Below, piece by piece: positions 24,057 to 33,193 of a stretch of 64,000 bases of DNA (positions are counted from its first letter, which is position 1; the number at the start of each line of letters is the position of its first letter). Both the position numbers and the translations under genes were made by a program. The DNA lies in the NCBI RefSeq assembly GCF_021283545.2, contig NZ_CP128540.1:3631501-3695500 (forward strand), written 5' to 3'. This DNA comes from Pseudomonas alloputida. Lineage in GTDB: Bacteria > Pseudomonadota > Gammaproteobacteria > Pseudomonadales > Pseudomonadaceae. Below the pieces are notes generated by a model, which searched no databases, was not told the origin of the DNA, and saw only the letters and a program-made list of their open reading frames with translations.

Positions 24057-25046
24057 TCAGTAGCGCAACGGCCAACGCCGAGCGCGCTCGCGAAAGCGTT
24101 GCCAGAGGCGCGCCAGGCCCTCCGGTTCCTTGATCAGGAAGATGATGATCAGCGTGCCGAAGGCAATCTTCTGCAGGTTCTCTATCTGCCCGGCATCGAT
24201 CAGCCCAGTCGGCAGCAACCCGGCCAGGTTCGACAGCAGCACCGGGAACAGCACGATGAAGGCGGCGCCGAGGAAGTTCCCGAGGATGCTGCCCAGGCCG
24301 CCGATAATGATGATGAACAGGATCTGGAACGAGCGGTTCAGGTCGAAGCCGTGTGGCTCCACCGTGCCCAGGTAGGTGAAGGCCCAGAGCGAACCGGCCA
24401 CGCCGAGGTAGAAGCCGCTGATGGCAAAAGCCAGCAGTTTGGTCTTCAACAGGGGGATGCCGATCACTGCGGCGGCGGTGTCCATGTCGCGCACCGCCAT
24501 CCAGTTGCGCCCCAGTTCGCTGCGCACCAGGTTGGCGCCCAGCCAGAACAGCGCGCTGATCACCCTCGAGGCACTGTCGTTGCTGAACCAACTGAAGCGG
24601 GTCAGCGCCCATGGCACGAAGAACTGCGCCGCCAGTGTCGACACCAGCAGATAGAAGCCCTTGATGCGCAGGCTTGGCAGGCCGAACACCACGGCCACCA
24701 GCGCCGCCACCAGGCCGCCGAGCAGCAGGCTGGCCAGCAGCGGCAGCCACGCCACGCGCAGCTCGAAATTATAGGCCGCGAAGGCACCTACTGCCATAAA
24801 CGCCGCCGAACCCAGCGACAGTTGCCCGGCATAACCGGTCAGCAGGTTCAGCCCGAGGCCGGCCAGCGACAACAGTAGAAATGGAATCAGGATGGCACTG
24901 AACCAGTAATCGTTGCCCAGCAGTGGCACACCGATGAAGGCAAACAGGACCAAGGCCGCCAAGCCCAGCCGATCCTGGCGCAGGCGGAAGAATCGACGGT
25001 CGTCGGCGTAACGCACGCTGAACTGACCCGCTTCTCGATACAGCAT
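24057..25046 (-). CDS. LivM-type ABC transporter permease
   Basis: A 329-residue inner-membrane permease with about nine hydrophobic helices and the LivM signature run GLGLNLLTGYAGQLSLG (about residues 60-77). A second typical block is RNWMAVRDMDTAAAVIGIPL with the conserved loop that contacts the ATPase. It is followed 67 bp later by the binding-protein gene and preceded by LivH 12 bp upstream. A paralogue in the second module lies at 43917. Confidence 0.85.
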   Translation of the reverse strand: MLYREAGQFSVRYADDRRFFRLRQDRLGLAALVLFAFIGVPLLGNDYWFSAILIPFLLLSLAGLGLNLLTGYAGQLSLGSAAFMAVGAFAAYNFELRVAWLPLLASLLLGGLVAALVAVVFGLPSLRIKGFYLLVSTLAAQFFVPWALTRFSWFSNDSASRVISALFWLGANLVRSELGRNWMAVRDMDTAAAVIGIPLLKTKLLAFAISGFYLGVAGSLWAFTYLGTVEPHGFDLNRSFQILFIIIIGGLGSILGNFLGAAFIVLFPVLLSNLAGLLPTGLIDAGQIENLQKIAFGTLIIIFLIKEPEGLARLWQRFRERARRWPLRY

Positions 25047-25058
25047 GATCGACGCTCC

Positions 25059-25940
25059 TCAGACTCGCTCGATGGCGCGCTCGCCGAACAGCCCAGCCGG
25101 ACGCACCAGCAGGAACAGCAGGGCCAGCACATAGGGAAACCAGTTTTCGATGCCGCCGCCGATGAGCGGCCCGAAATACACCTCGGCGAGCTTCTCCGAA
25201 GCGCCGATGATCAGGCCGCCGACGATCGCCCCGCTGATCGAGGTAAAACCGCCGATGATCAGCACCGGCAGGGCCTTGAGCACCACCAGCGAGAGCGAGA
25301 ACTGCACCCCCAGGCGTGCGCCCCAGAGCAGCCCGGCCACCAACCCGACAAACCCGGCCACCGCCCAGACCACCGCCCACACCCTCGGCAGGCGGATACC
25401 GACGCTCATCGCCGCGCGGGGATCGTCGGCCACCGCACGCAGCGCCAGGCCGATGCGCGTGCGGTTGAACAGCAAGGACAGAAGCACCACCAGGGCCGCC
25501 GCCGTTGCGGCGGCGAACAGGTCGAACTGCGACAGCAGCAGGCCGCCCAGCTCCAGCGGGGCGTCGCTGATGGCCAGCTCCAGGCCGTGAACCTGGGCGC
25601 CCCATAAGGCCTGGGCGGCGCCCTCGATGATGTAGGCCAGGCCGAGCGTGGCCATGAACAGGGTTATCGGCGAACGCCCGACCAATGGCCGCAGTACCGC
25701 CCGTTCGATCAGCAGCGCCAGGGCGATCATCGTCGCCAGGGTGACGAGAAAGGACAGCCAGAACGGCACGCCGCGCTCCAGCAGGCTGACGAAGGTCAGC
25801 GCGGCGAACAGTACCATCGCCCCCTGGGCGAAGTTGAACACACCGCTGGCTTTGTAGATCAGTACGAAACCGATGGCCACCAGGGAGTACATCACCCCGG
25901 CCAGCAGGCCACCGATCAGCACTTCGAAAAAGAATGCCAT
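25059..25940 (-). CDS. LivH-type ABC transporter permease
   Basis: A 293-residue permease: MAFFFEVLIGGLLAGVMYSL and KASGVFNFAQGAMVLFAA at the N-terminus are hallmarks of LivH. Later it reads ALRAVADDPRAAMSVGI, the ATPase-coupling loop, and GGFTSISGAIVGG. Its start lies inside the end of the LivG gene (25-bp overlap), so it is translationally coupled to it. The paralogue at 44986 is very similar throughout. Confidence 0.87.
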   Translation of the reverse strand: MAFFFEVLIGGLLAGVMYSLVAIGFVLIYKASGVFNFAQGAMVLFAALTFVSLLERGVPFWLSFLVTLATMIALALLIERAVLRPLVGRSPITLFMATLGLAYIIEGAAQALWGAQVHGLELAISDAPLELGGLLLSQFDLFAAATAAALVVLLSLLFNRTRIGLALRAVADDPRAAMSVGIRLPRVWAVVWAVAGFVGLVAGLLWGARLGVQFSLSLVVLKALPVLIIGGFTSISGAIVGGLIIGASEKLAEVYFGPLIGGGIENWFPYVLALLFLLVRPAGLFGERAIERV

Positions 25941-26749
25941 GTCGCGCTCCTGTGTGGGAACAGCCCCGAAGCCGCCGCCGGGCGTACACCCAGATAGGCC
26001 GCGATCACGTCGGGGTTGCGGCGAACCTGCTCGGGGGAGCCGTCGCCGATCTTGCGGCCGTAATCGAGCACCACCACATGGTGGGAAATGCCCATGACCA
26101 CGCCGATGTCGTGCTCGATCAGCACCACCGTCATGCCGAACTCACGGTTGATCTCGACGATGAAGCGGCTCATTTCGCGCTTCTCCTCGGCATTCATCCC
26201 GGCCATCGGCTCGTCGAGCAGCAGCAGGCGAGGCTCGGCGGCCAGCGCACGGGCCAGCTCGATCCGCTTCTGCAGGCCATAGGGCAAGGTGCCAACGATT
26301 TCGTCACGCCACGGCTGGATGCGCAGAAACTCGATTACCCGCTCGGCGGCGGCGCGTTGGCGATCGTCCTCGCCCGGCGCGCGGCCGATGCGCAACGCCT
26401 GCTCCAGCCAGGAACTGCGGCGCTTGAGGTTGCGCCCGGTGAGCACGTTGTCGAGCACGCTCATGCCCTTGAACAGCGCGATGTTCTGGAAGGTGCGAGC
26501 GATGCCGTCGCGTGCCGCTGCATGTGGGTGCATCACCCGACGCTGCTGCCCGGCAAAACGAATACGCCCCTGCTGCGCCCGGTAGACGCCATTGATGATG
26601 TTCAGCAGCGAGCTCTTGCCCGCGCCATTGGGCCCGATCAGCGCACAGATCTCGCCTTCGGCGACGCTGAAGCCGATGTCGCTGATGGCCTTCACACCCT
26701 TGAACGAAAGGCTGATGCCCTCCAGTTCCAGCAACGGTAAATTCGACAT
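25916..26749 (-). CDS. LivG-type ABC transporter ATPase
   Basis: A 277-residue ATPase: Walker A GPNGAGKSS (about 38-46), modified signature LPYGLQKRIELARAL, Walker B LLLLDEPMAGMNAEEK, switch His in VLIEHD. The signature lacks the classical LSGGQ, as in other LivG proteins. After the usual family end (AAYLGV) it carries about 20 extra residues that overlap the LivH gene. No LivF partner is encoded in this operon, so it may share the LivF at 40214 or act as a homodimer. Confidence 0.85.
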   Translation of the reverse strand: MSNLPLLELEGISLSFKGVKAISDIGFSVAEGEICALIGPNGAGKSSLLNIINGVYRAQQGRIRFAGQQRRVMHPHAAARDGIARTFQNIALFKGMSVLDNVLTGRNLKRRSSWLEQALRIGRAPGEDDRQRAAAERVIEFLRIQPWRDEIVGTLPYGLQKRIELARALAAEPRLLLLDEPMAGMNAEEKREMSRFIVEINREFGMTVVLIEHDIGVVMGISHHVVVLDYGRKIGDGSPEQVRRNPDVIAAYLGVRPAAASGLFPHRSATWHSFSKC

Positions 26750-26758
26750 GAACGCTCC

Positions 26759-27889
26759 TCAGACGGGCTGAACCCGGCCTTGCGACCGAGCAGCGAGGGA
26801 TGAACGAGGGCTGCGCACGGCCTGCCAGCGGGGCGCCTCCCGCCAGATACGCGGCGCCACCCCAAGGGCGGCGAAGAACGCCTGCACCTCGCCCGGCAGG
26901 GCCTCACCGACCAGCAGCGGCACCCGGGTGCGGCTCAGGCCCAGCACATCGCCCAGCGGCCGACGCAGCAACACGTGGCCAAGGCCGTTGCGCAGCAACC
27001 CACCGCGCGCGTCAAGCGCCCAGTCCAGCCAGCGCCGCAGCAGGCTGCCCGGCAGCGGTAGACGCTGCTGCGCCAGTGCATACAGGCGGCCGTAGCTGTC
27101 GTGGGTGCCGAGTACCAGGGTCGGGCCGAGTTCACGGCGGTCGGTGTCGCGGGTCGCCAGGCTCTCCGGAAAATTCATCCGAAAGCCTGCCAGCAGCCAA
27201 GGCGCCAGCAGGTAGCGGGCCTGGCCGCTGGTGGCGAAGTTGCGGGAGGCCAAGGCTTCCTCGGCCGCCGTCAGGCGCTCCTGTTCGACCAGCCGACGCC
27301 CCTCGCCCAGCACCTCGGCATGGCTGAGCCCGTGCTGCTGAAGTTGGCCATCGGCATCCAGCCGGTGAAAGCTGAACGCTGGGCGCTCGCTCTGCGCCTT
27401 CACCGCCAAGGCAGGATCGGGCAGCTGCGCGGCCAGGCGAGCGTAATTCGGCAACCCGGAATCCGCCAGGCCACGGCCATCGGCGTAGAACAGCAATGCC
27501 GGTACATGACCGCTCGCCAGCACCCGCTCGACCTCCTCCTGACCTTCGGCAAAGACGAAACCGGCCTGCAGTTCACGCAACAGCGTCAGTTGCTCCGCGT
27601 CGGGCATCAGCGGATCGAGCAGTGCCGCGACGCCGCCCAGCCACTGCGCCGCCAGGCTTGCCAGCAGCGCCTCAGGGCGCGGCCGGCTGACGATCAGCAG
27701 GCTGTCGCCGGCCGCGAAGCCGGCCTCGCGCAGCCCGGTGGCCAGGCTCTGCACCTCGGCCAGCAGTTGCGCCCAGCTGCGCGCCTGCCACAGGCCTAGA
27801 CGCTTGTGGCGCAACGCAACGTCCGCCCCACGTTGATGTGCCCGGGCCAGCAAGCTGGCCGGCAGGTTGTTCGCGAGCGCCTCATGCAT
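26759..27889 (-). CDS. Degenerate AMP-dependent synthetase-like protein
   Basis: A 376-residue protein resembling the N-terminal half of acyl-CoA synthetases (RGADVALRHKRLGLWQARSW, then AGDSLLIVSRPRPEALLASL). The AMP-binding P-loop, normally TSGTTGxPKG, is replaced around residue 185 by HRLDADGQLQQHGLSH, and the C-terminal lid domain is missing (usual length about 550-620). It should not adenylate. Intact synthetases are often encoded with Liv-type transporters, and a second equally degenerate copy sits at the same position of the other module (46631-47602). Persistence in both argues for a retained non-enzymatic role (inference). Confidence 0.6.
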   Translation of the reverse strand: MHEALANNLPASLLARAHQRGADVALRHKRLGLWQARSWAQLLAEVQSLATGLREAGFAAGDSLLIVSRPRPEALLASLAAQWLGGVAALLDPLMPDAEQLTLLRELQAGFVFAEGQEEVERVLASGHVPALLFYADGRGLADSGLPNYARLAAQLPDPALAVKAQSERPAFSFHRLDADGQLQQHGLSHAEVLGEGRRLVEQERLTAAEEALASRNFATSGQARYLLAPWLLAGFRMNFPESLATRDTDRRELGPTLVLGTHDSYGRLYALAQQRLPLPGSLLRRWLDWALDARGGLLRNGLGHVLLRRPLGDVLGLSRTRVPLLVGEALPGEVQAFFAALGVAPRIWREAPRWQAVRSPRSSLAARSQGRVQPV

Positions 27890-27900
27890 GGCCGCGCACC

Positions 27901-28992
27901 TCAGGCCACAGCGAGGGAGGCATGCTGCTCCTGCTCCAGTTCGCGCACCAGCGGCAACACATGCTTGCCGAAGTACTCGACCTCTTCCTGGAAATGCAGG
28001 AAGCCGGAGAGGATCAGGTCGACGCCGACCGCCTTGAGCGCGACGATGCGCTCGGCGATCTGCCGTGGCGTACCGATCAGGTTGGTCTTGAAGCCGTCGT
28101 TGTACTGCACCAGGTCTTCGAAGGTCGACTTGGCCCAGTTGCCCTCGCCTTCCGGGCTGGCCGCACCGGCGTTCTTCACTTCACTGCCAAAGCCGTTGAC
28201 CGCCTCCGGGTCGGCCTTGGCGATGATCTCTGCCAGCACCGCGCGGGCCTCTTCCTCGGTGTCGCGGGCGATGATGAAAGCGTTTACCCCGACCTTCACC
28301 GAATGCCCGTTGGCCGCTGCCTTGGTGCGGATATCGTCGACCTGGGTCTTGATGCCCTCGACACTGTTGCCATTGGTGAAGTACCAGTCGGAGACCTTCG
28401 AGGCCATGTCGCGCGCGGCCCGCGAGCTCCCGCCCTGGAAGATTTCCGGGTGCGGTTGCTGCAGCGGCTTGGGCTTGAGGGTGTAGTCGTTGAAACGGTA
28501 GAAATCGCCGTGGAAGCTGAAATTGTCCTGGGTCCAGATGCCCTTCAGGGCACGAATGAACTCCTCGGATCGGCGATAGCGCTCATCATGGTCCAGCCAT
28601 GGCTCGCCGATGGCGCGGAACTCGCCCTTGAACCAGCCGGACACCACGTTGATGGCGATGCGGCCCGCGGTGAACTGGTCGATGCTTGCCAATTGCTTGG
28701 CTGCCAATACCGGCGTCCAGGGTCCGGGCAGGATCGCGGCGATCACCTTGAGTTTTTCGGTGGCGGCCAGCAGCGCGTGGCTGATGGTTACCGACTCGTG
28801 CTGGTTGTCAGCGCCATAGCCGGCGGTGAAGCGGATCTGCGAAAGCGCGTACTCGAACCCGGAACGCTCGGCAATCTGCGCCAGCTTGCGGTTGTAATCG
28901 ATGTCCCAACTGGTGCGTTGTTCGATCTTGCTGACAACGAGGCCACCGCTGACGTTAGGAACCCAGTAGGCGAATTTGATCGGTTGGCTCAT
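27901..28992 (-). CDS. sfnG: FMNH2-dependent dimethylsulfone monooxygenase
   Basis: A 363-residue bacterial luciferase-fold (SsuD-like) flavin monooxygenase. The sequence MSQPIKFAYWVPNVSGGLVV, the QIRFTAGYGADNQHESVTIS block and the length match SfnG, which oxidises dimethyl sulfone to methanesulfinate with FMNH2 and oxygen. It follows msuE (reduced-flavin supply) by 26 bp and precedes the degenerate synthetase. Expression should depend on the sigma-54 promoter upstream of msuE and on SfnR. Confidence 0.92.
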   Translation of the reverse strand: MSQPIKFAYWVPNVSGGLVVSKIEQRTSWDIDYNRKLAQIAERSGFEYALSQIRFTAGYGADNQHESVTISHALLAATEKLKVIAAILPGPWTPVLAAKQLASIDQFTAGRIAINVVSGWFKGEFRAIGEPWLDHDERYRRSEEFIRALKGIWTQDNFSFHGDFYRFNDYTLKPKPLQQPHPEIFQGGSSRAARDMASKVSDWYFTNGNSVEGIKTQVDDIRTKAAANGHSVKVGVNAFIIARDTEEEARAVLAEIIAKADPEAVNGFGSEVKNAGAASPEGEGNWAKSTFEDLVQYNDGFKTNLIGTPRQIAERIVALKAVGVDLILSGFLHFQEEVEYFGKHVLPLVRELEQEQHASLAVA

Positions 28993-29018
28993 GGCGATGT
29001 CTCCTGTAACTCGGAAAG

Positions 29019-29579
29019 TCAGGCCGCGCGGGCGACCGGGATATGAAAGAAGGCGCCGACGGTATCGAGTACCCGCTCGATCCGTTCGAACTGCGCAGGG
29101 TCAGCCAGGCGCTGATCGTCGAAAGACTCGACACTGGCGTACAGGCCGTACGGCAGGGTGTGGGCCTGGAAGAAAGCGAATAGCGGGCGCAACTGGTGAT
29201 CGATCATCAAGGCATGTCGCTCGCTACCACCGGTGGCGGCAAGCACCACGGGCACGCCCTTGAGCGACTGGTGATCGACCAGGTCGAACAGGTGCTTGAA
29301 CAAACCGGTGTAGGACGCGCGATACACCGGGCTGCCGACCAGTAGCAGGTCGGCTTGCTCGATGGCCTGCAAATGCGGTTGCAGGTCAGCCGAGGCGCTA
29401 TCGCGCTCCAGCGAACCGGCCAGGCTGGCGGACAGTTCGGCGATGCGCACCCAGTGCACCTCCAGCTTCGGCAACACGGCCGGCAGCCGCTCCACCAGGG
29501 CCTGCAGCAGACCATGGGTGCGTGATGGGGCCCGCAGGCTGCCGGACACCACCACGACCCTGATAACACGTGCGTTCAT
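29019..29579 (-). CDS. msuE: NAD(P)H-dependent FMN reductase
   Basis: A 186-residue flavodoxin-fold reductase: [21 protein letters not shown] binds the FMN phosphate and [21 protein letters not shown] is the flavin-contact loop typical of MsuE/SsuE. It supplies FMNH2 to two-component monooxygenases such as the SfnG encoded next. The ATG at 29579 is preferred to an ATG two codons upstream because GGAGG is then 6-7 bp away instead of adjoining the start. It is the first gene of a seven-gene operon. Confidence 0.9.
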
Positions 29580-29622
29580 GCTCATCCCTCCTTGCCCAGC
29601 GGGCATTACCTGAGGGAGCTTC

Positions 29623-29639
29623 AGCAGCAACCGTGCCAA
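29623..29639 (-). promoter_or_regulatory. Sigma-54 promoter of the msuE-sfnG operon
   Basis: The minus strand reads TTGGCACG, GTTG, CTGCT: a perfect -24 octamer and a near-perfect -12 element with GG and GC 10 bp apart. It lies about 44 bp upstream of the msuE start. Confidence 0.88.
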
Positions 29640-29657
29640 CCCATAAAAACCTTTAAA

Positions 29658-29671
29658 TTCAAGTACTTGAA
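29658..29671. promoter_or_regulatory. Palindromic activator site upstream of the msuE promoter
   Basis: TTCAAGTACTTGAA is a perfect 14-bp palindrome, exactly 18 bp upstream of the -24 element. Related dyads occur at the same distance at three other sigma-54 promoters in this window. SfnR is the likely binder (inference). Confidence 0.65.
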
Positions 29672-29825
29672 CGATAGCGCTAGCAGCCTGAACTGTCTTT
29701 TGGCCAACAAGCTGTTGAACCACTGACCCTCGGCCAACAGTTGCCCCGGAAAACGCAATTGACCGCCCACCAACAGTCATTCAGCAAGCTGTCGGCGAGC
29801 GAACAGCCCGCCCCACCAGAATGAT

Positions 29826-29839
29826 CACAACCCGTTGAT
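29826..29839. promoter_or_regulatory. Degenerate activator dyad upstream of the 29858 promoter
   Basis: CACAACCCGTTGAT keeps the CAA-N4-TTG core and lies 18 bp upstream of the -24 element. The following spacer begins TTAAAAGG, close to TTTAAAGG at the msuE promoter. Confidence 0.45.
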
Positions 29840-29857
29840 TTAAAAGGAATTCACTGC

Positions 29858-29874
29858 AAGGCACGAAGTTTGCG
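29858..29874 (+). promoter_or_regulatory. Sigma-54 promoter of the SfnB-like gene at 29918
   Basis: AAGGCACG, AAGT, TTGCG: strong -24 and -12 elements with the required 10-bp GG-GC spacing, about 44 bp upstream of the ATG. It is divergent from the msuE promoter. Confidence 0.85.
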
Positions 29875-29917
29875 AGAGCGTCACCGTCAGCAATCGCATC
29901 AATCGAGGAGAACTGCG

Positions 29918-31156
29918 ATGACCGCCCAAGCCCCACTGCCCCACCTGTCTACCGGTACCCACTACGAATCCCTTGCCGCCCGCTTCCGCCCCATCTTTAC
30001 CCGCATCGCCGAATCCAGCGTGGCACGCGAGCGCGACCGCACCCTGCCCCATGAGCCCATCCAGTGGCTCAAGGACGCCGGCTTCGGCGCCGTGCGTGTA
30101 CCCGTCGAACAGGGCGGTGCCGGCGCTTCCCTGCCACAGTTGTTCCAGCTGCTGATCGAACTGGCCGAAGCCGACTCCAATGTGCCGCAGGCACTGCGCG
30201 GGCATTTTGCTTTCGTCGAGGATCGCCTCAACGCCCATGCCAGCACACCACAGGACGTCTGGTTCAAACGCTTCGTCGACGGCGATCTGGTGGGCTGCGC
30301 GTGGACGGAGGTGGGCGCAGTGAAGATCGGCGACGTCAGCACCCGGGTGTCGCGCCGGGGTGATCAGTGGGTGGTCAATGGCACCAAGTACTACAGCACC
30401 GGCAGCCTCTTCTCCGACTGGATCGACCTGTTCGCCCGCCGAGACGACACCGGTGGCGACGTGATCGCAGCGATCCGTACCCGCCAACCCGGCATCACCC
30501 AGAGCGACGACTGGGATGGTTTTGGCCAGCGCACCACCGGCAGCGGCACCTCGGTGTTCGAGAACGCGGTGGTCGAGGAAGAGAACATCATCGACTTCGC
30601 CACCCGCTTCAAATACCAGACGGCGTTCTACCAACTGGTGCTGCTCGCCGTCATCGTCGGTTCCGGCCGCGCCGCCGTGCGTGACTTCAGCCAGGAAACC
30701 CGCAAGCGCACGCGCGTGTTCAGCCATGGCAATGGCGCAGCGGTAAGCGAGGACCCACAGGTATTGCAGGTTATCGGCAAGGCCTCCGGGCTGATCTATG
30801 CCGCCGAGGCAGGCACCCTGCGCGCCAGCGAAGCCGCGCAGCAAGCCTACCTGGCGCGTTTCGGCAATGACGAAAACGCCGAGCGCAAGGCCAACATCGC
30901 CGCCGAACTGGAATCGGCCCAGGCCCAGGTGGCGGCCATCGAAGCGGTGCTACGTGCCACCAGCGACCTGTTCAACACCCTCGGCGCCTCTGGTACCAGC
31001 ACCACCAAACAGCTCGATCGCCACTGGCGCAACGCCCGTACTGCCGCCTCGCACAACCCGGTGATCTACAAGGAACGCATCATCGGCGACTGGCACGTCA
31101 ATGGCAGCGAGCCGCCCTATGTATGGCAGATCGGTGGCGGTGCCAAGCAGTCCTGA
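29918..31156 (+). CDS. Acyl-CoA dehydrogenase-fold flavin monooxygenase (SfnB/DszC-like)
   Basis: A 412-residue protein with the acyl-CoA dehydrogenase fold: an N-terminal helical domain (IQWLKDAGFGAVRVPVEQGG), a central beta domain (VVNGTKYYSTGSLFSDWIDL) and a C-terminal helical domain ending in STTKQLDRHWRNARTAASHN. These features are those of SfnB/DszC-type enzymes, which use reduced flavin to oxygenate sulfur substrates. It is monocistronic, with its own sigma-54 promoter and a strong hairpin after the stop. The ATG at 29918 follows CGAGGAG. Two relatives are encoded at 20328 and 37095; it is not certain which of the three corresponds to SfnB proper. Confidence 0.82.
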   Translation: MTAQAPLPHLSTGTHYESLAARFRPIFTRIAESSVARERDRTLPHEPIQWLKDAGFGAVRVPVEQGGAGASLPQLFQLLIELAEADSNVPQALRGHFAFVEDRLNAHASTPQDVWFKRFVDGDLVGCAWTEVGAVKIGDVSTRVSRRGDQWVVNGTKYYSTGSLFSDWIDLFARRDDTGGDVIAAIRTRQPGITQSDDWDGFGQRTTGSGTSVFENAVVEEENIIDFATRFKYQTAFYQLVLLAVIVGSGRAAVRDFSQETRKRTRVFSHGNGAAVSEDPQVLQVIGKASGLIYAAEAGTLRASEAAQQAYLARFGNDENAERKANIAAELESAQAQVAAIEAVLRATSDLFNTLGASGTSTTKQLDRHWRNARTAASHNPVIYKERIIGDWHVNGSEPPYVWQIGGGAKQS

Positions 31157-31162
31157 AAGCAT

Positions 31163-31219
31163 GGCCTGGGGCATACCCCAGGCCTCGTCACGACACTGGC
31201 GTTCCGCCCGGAACGCCAG
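31163..31219. terminator. Double hairpin between convergent genes
   Basis: Two perfect stem-loops in a 65-bp gap: GGCCTGGGG/CCCCAGGCC with loop CATA (31163-31184) and CTGGCGTTCC/GGAACGCCAG with loop GCCC (31196-31219). Neither has a long T-run, but the symmetrical arrangement between convergent genes suits bidirectional termination. Confidence 0.65.
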
Positions 31220-31221
31220 AA

Positions 31222-32208
31222 CTATCCAGCGCCGAGTCGCCGACTGGCAAAACTGAACAGCAGAACCGAGAGAATCAGAACGCCGGTGGCCACCTGCTGC
31301 CAGAAGAAATTCCAGCCGATCAGCAGCAGACCGTTGGCCGTTACGTTGAGAAATAGCACACCGAGCAGTGTACCGGGTACGTTGACCCGGTTGTGCAGGC
31401 TCAACGTGGCACCGATGAAGACCGCACCGATGGCATTCATCAGGAAGGCATTGCCGGACATCGGCGCGTAGGCGTTCACCGTGGCCGGCAGCAGAATGCC
31501 CGCCAGCGCGCTGGCAAAGGCACTGGCGATGAACACCAGGGCAGCGATACGTCGCTGCGCCAGGCCCGAATAACGCGCCACCAGTGGCTGGCTGCCAAGG
31601 ACGATGATCTCCCGGCCTAAGCGGCCACGCGCCAATACCACGCCATACACCAGCGCCAACAGTGCGACCAGCAGCAAGGGTAGCGGCACGCCGAGCATGC
31701 GCTCAGTGGCCAAGCCGCTGCGTACCTGCGCCTCCAGGTAGATCGGTTGTCCGCCCTCGGAAAGCAGCTTTTGCACGCTGCTGCCAATGAACAGCGTGCC
31801 AAGGGTGGCGAGAAAAGGGGAAATACGCAGCCCGGCGATCAGCCCGGCATTGAACAACCCGGCCAGGCTGCCAGCCAGCAGCCCACCGGGAATCGCGACA
31901 TAGAGCCCGAAGCCGGCATTGAGCAGCAGGACGAAGGTCAGCGCCGAGAAGTCCAGCGCAGTGCCGACTGACAGGTCGATGCCACCCGCAGCGATGGCGT
32001 AGGTCATGCCGATGGCGACGATGGCCAGCAGCACGAAATTGTTCAATAACAGGCTGGACAGGTTGCCGACGGTGAGAAAGCCGGGTGCCTTCAACGCGAA
32101 GAACAGTAGAACGGCGGCGAACAGCGTCGGCATGACCAGGCGCAGCAACGCCCGGCCAGAGAGCCCGGTCAGACCGGCAGGCTGCGGGGCGGATAACGAA
32201 TCGGACAT
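31222..32208 (-). CDS. Ribose-type ABC transporter permease (second)
   Basis: A 328-residue RbsC/AraH-family permease with about nine membrane helices and the typical GMTYAIAAGGIDLSVGTAL block (about residues 68-86). It is the last gene of the operon that begins at 38327 and ends just before the double hairpin. It pairs with the permease encoded immediately upstream, giving a heteromeric channel. The ligand is unlikely to be a sugar given the monooxygenase gene at the head of the operon (inference). Confidence 0.82.
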   Translation of the reverse strand: MSDSLSAPQPAGLTGLSGRALLRLVMPTLFAAVLLFFALKAPGFLTVGNLSSLLLNNFVLLAIVAIGMTYAIAAGGIDLSVGTALDFSALTFVLLLNAGFGLYVAIPGGLLAGSLAGLFNAGLIAGLRISPFLATLGTLFIGSSVQKLLSEGGQPIYLEAQVRSGLATERMLGVPLPLLLVALLALVYGVVLARGRLGREIIVLGSQPLVARYSGLAQRRIAALVFIASAFASALAGILLPATVNAYAPMSGNAFLMNAIGAVFIGATLSLHNRVNVPGTLLGVLFLNVTANGLLLIGWNFFWQQVATGVLILSVLLFSFASRRLGAG

Positions 32209-32209
32209 C

Positions 32210-33193
32210 TCAGGCCTCCTTGTTGCGCAAACCGGACAGGGCCACCACCAGCAGGATCAGGACACCCTGCACGCCGTCGACCCAGAAGCTGGAAATATTC
32301 AGAAGCTGGAAGCCGTTGATCAGCACCCCGACCAGCAACGTTGCCAGCAGCGTGCCGCCGATGCTCGGCTGCAGACGCTGGGAGAAGATCACCCCAAGAA
32401 AAGCGATGGCCACCACGGACAGCAGCATCTCGCCGGAACCGGTGGTGCTGCCGCTGAACCAGGCCGCCGAACAAAACGCGGCCAGGCTGCCGCACAGACC
32501 GCTGATCAGGTAGCTGGCGAACACGTAGCCACGCACCGACAGGCCAGCGGCATTAGCCGCCTCCGGGTATTCTCCGATGGCGTACAGACGCAGGCCGAAT
32601 GGCGTGTACTGCGTCAACACGATCAGCACGCCACCGACCGCCAGCAGCACCCAGGCCAGGGCTGGCACGCCGACCCAACTACCGAAAGCCAGCCCTTCCA
32701 GCAACGGCGAAGTGCTGGGCAGCACGGTGTTTTCGGTCAGCACCAGTTCCAGCCCGGCCACCAGGTTCATCGTGGCCAGGGTCGCCAGCAGCGGCGGCAA
32801 ACGGAAACCGACCACCACCAGCGCATTCAGCGTGCCGATGGCCAGGCCAGTGCCAAGCGTCGCGGCGATGCTGACAACATCGCCGAAACCGGCGTTGTTC
32901 AGGCTGGCATAGACCGCAGCGGACAACCCGAGGTTGGCCGCCAGCGACAGATCAAGCCCACCGGACACCACGTTCGAGCCGCCGCCGATGATCACCGTGG
33001 TCAGGCCGAAGGCAAGGCTGCCGAGGATCGCCGACTGAGCTAGCACATTGACCAGGTTGCTCAGGGTGAGGAAGTTCGGCGCACTGAGGGCGAAGGCCAG
33101 CAGGATCGCGGCGAAGGCCAGCAGCGCGCCACGGCGCAGCAGCCACTGCGCGAATCGCGGGTGGAAGGCATCAGATAGCAATGGCATAGGCAT
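32210..33193 (-). CDS. Ribose-type ABC transporter permease (first)
   Basis: A 327-residue RbsC-like permease. The conserved block reads GLTTVIIGGGSNVVSGGLDLSLA, slightly expanded compared with the usual GGIDLSVG. The start at 33193 (MPMPLL) lies inside the end of the ATPase gene, a 23-bp overlap consistent with coupling; an ATG two codons later is possible. A still longer frame to 33310 is out of character and overlaps the ATPase heavily. Confidence 0.8.
   Translation of the reverse strand: MPMPLLSDAFHPRFAQWLLRRGALLAFAAILLAFALSAPNFLTLSNLVNVLAQSAILGSLAFGLTTVIIGGGSNVVSGGLDLSLAANLGLSAAVYASLNNAGFGDVVSIAATLGTGLAIGTLNALVVVGFRLPPLLATLATMNLVAGLELVLTENTVLPSTSPLLEGLAFGSWVGVPALAWVLLAVGGVLIVLTQYTPFGLRLYAIGEYPEAANAAGLSVRGYVFASYLISGLCGSLAAFCSAAWFSGSTTGSGEMLLSVVAIAFLGVIFSQRLQPSIGGTLLATLLVGVLINGFQLLNISSFWVDGVQGVLILLVVALSGLRNKEA

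Noticed and set aside
26759..27889. Calling this an acyl-CoA synthetase.
   Set aside because: The AMP-binding loop and C-terminal domain are missing, so an enzymatic name would mislead.
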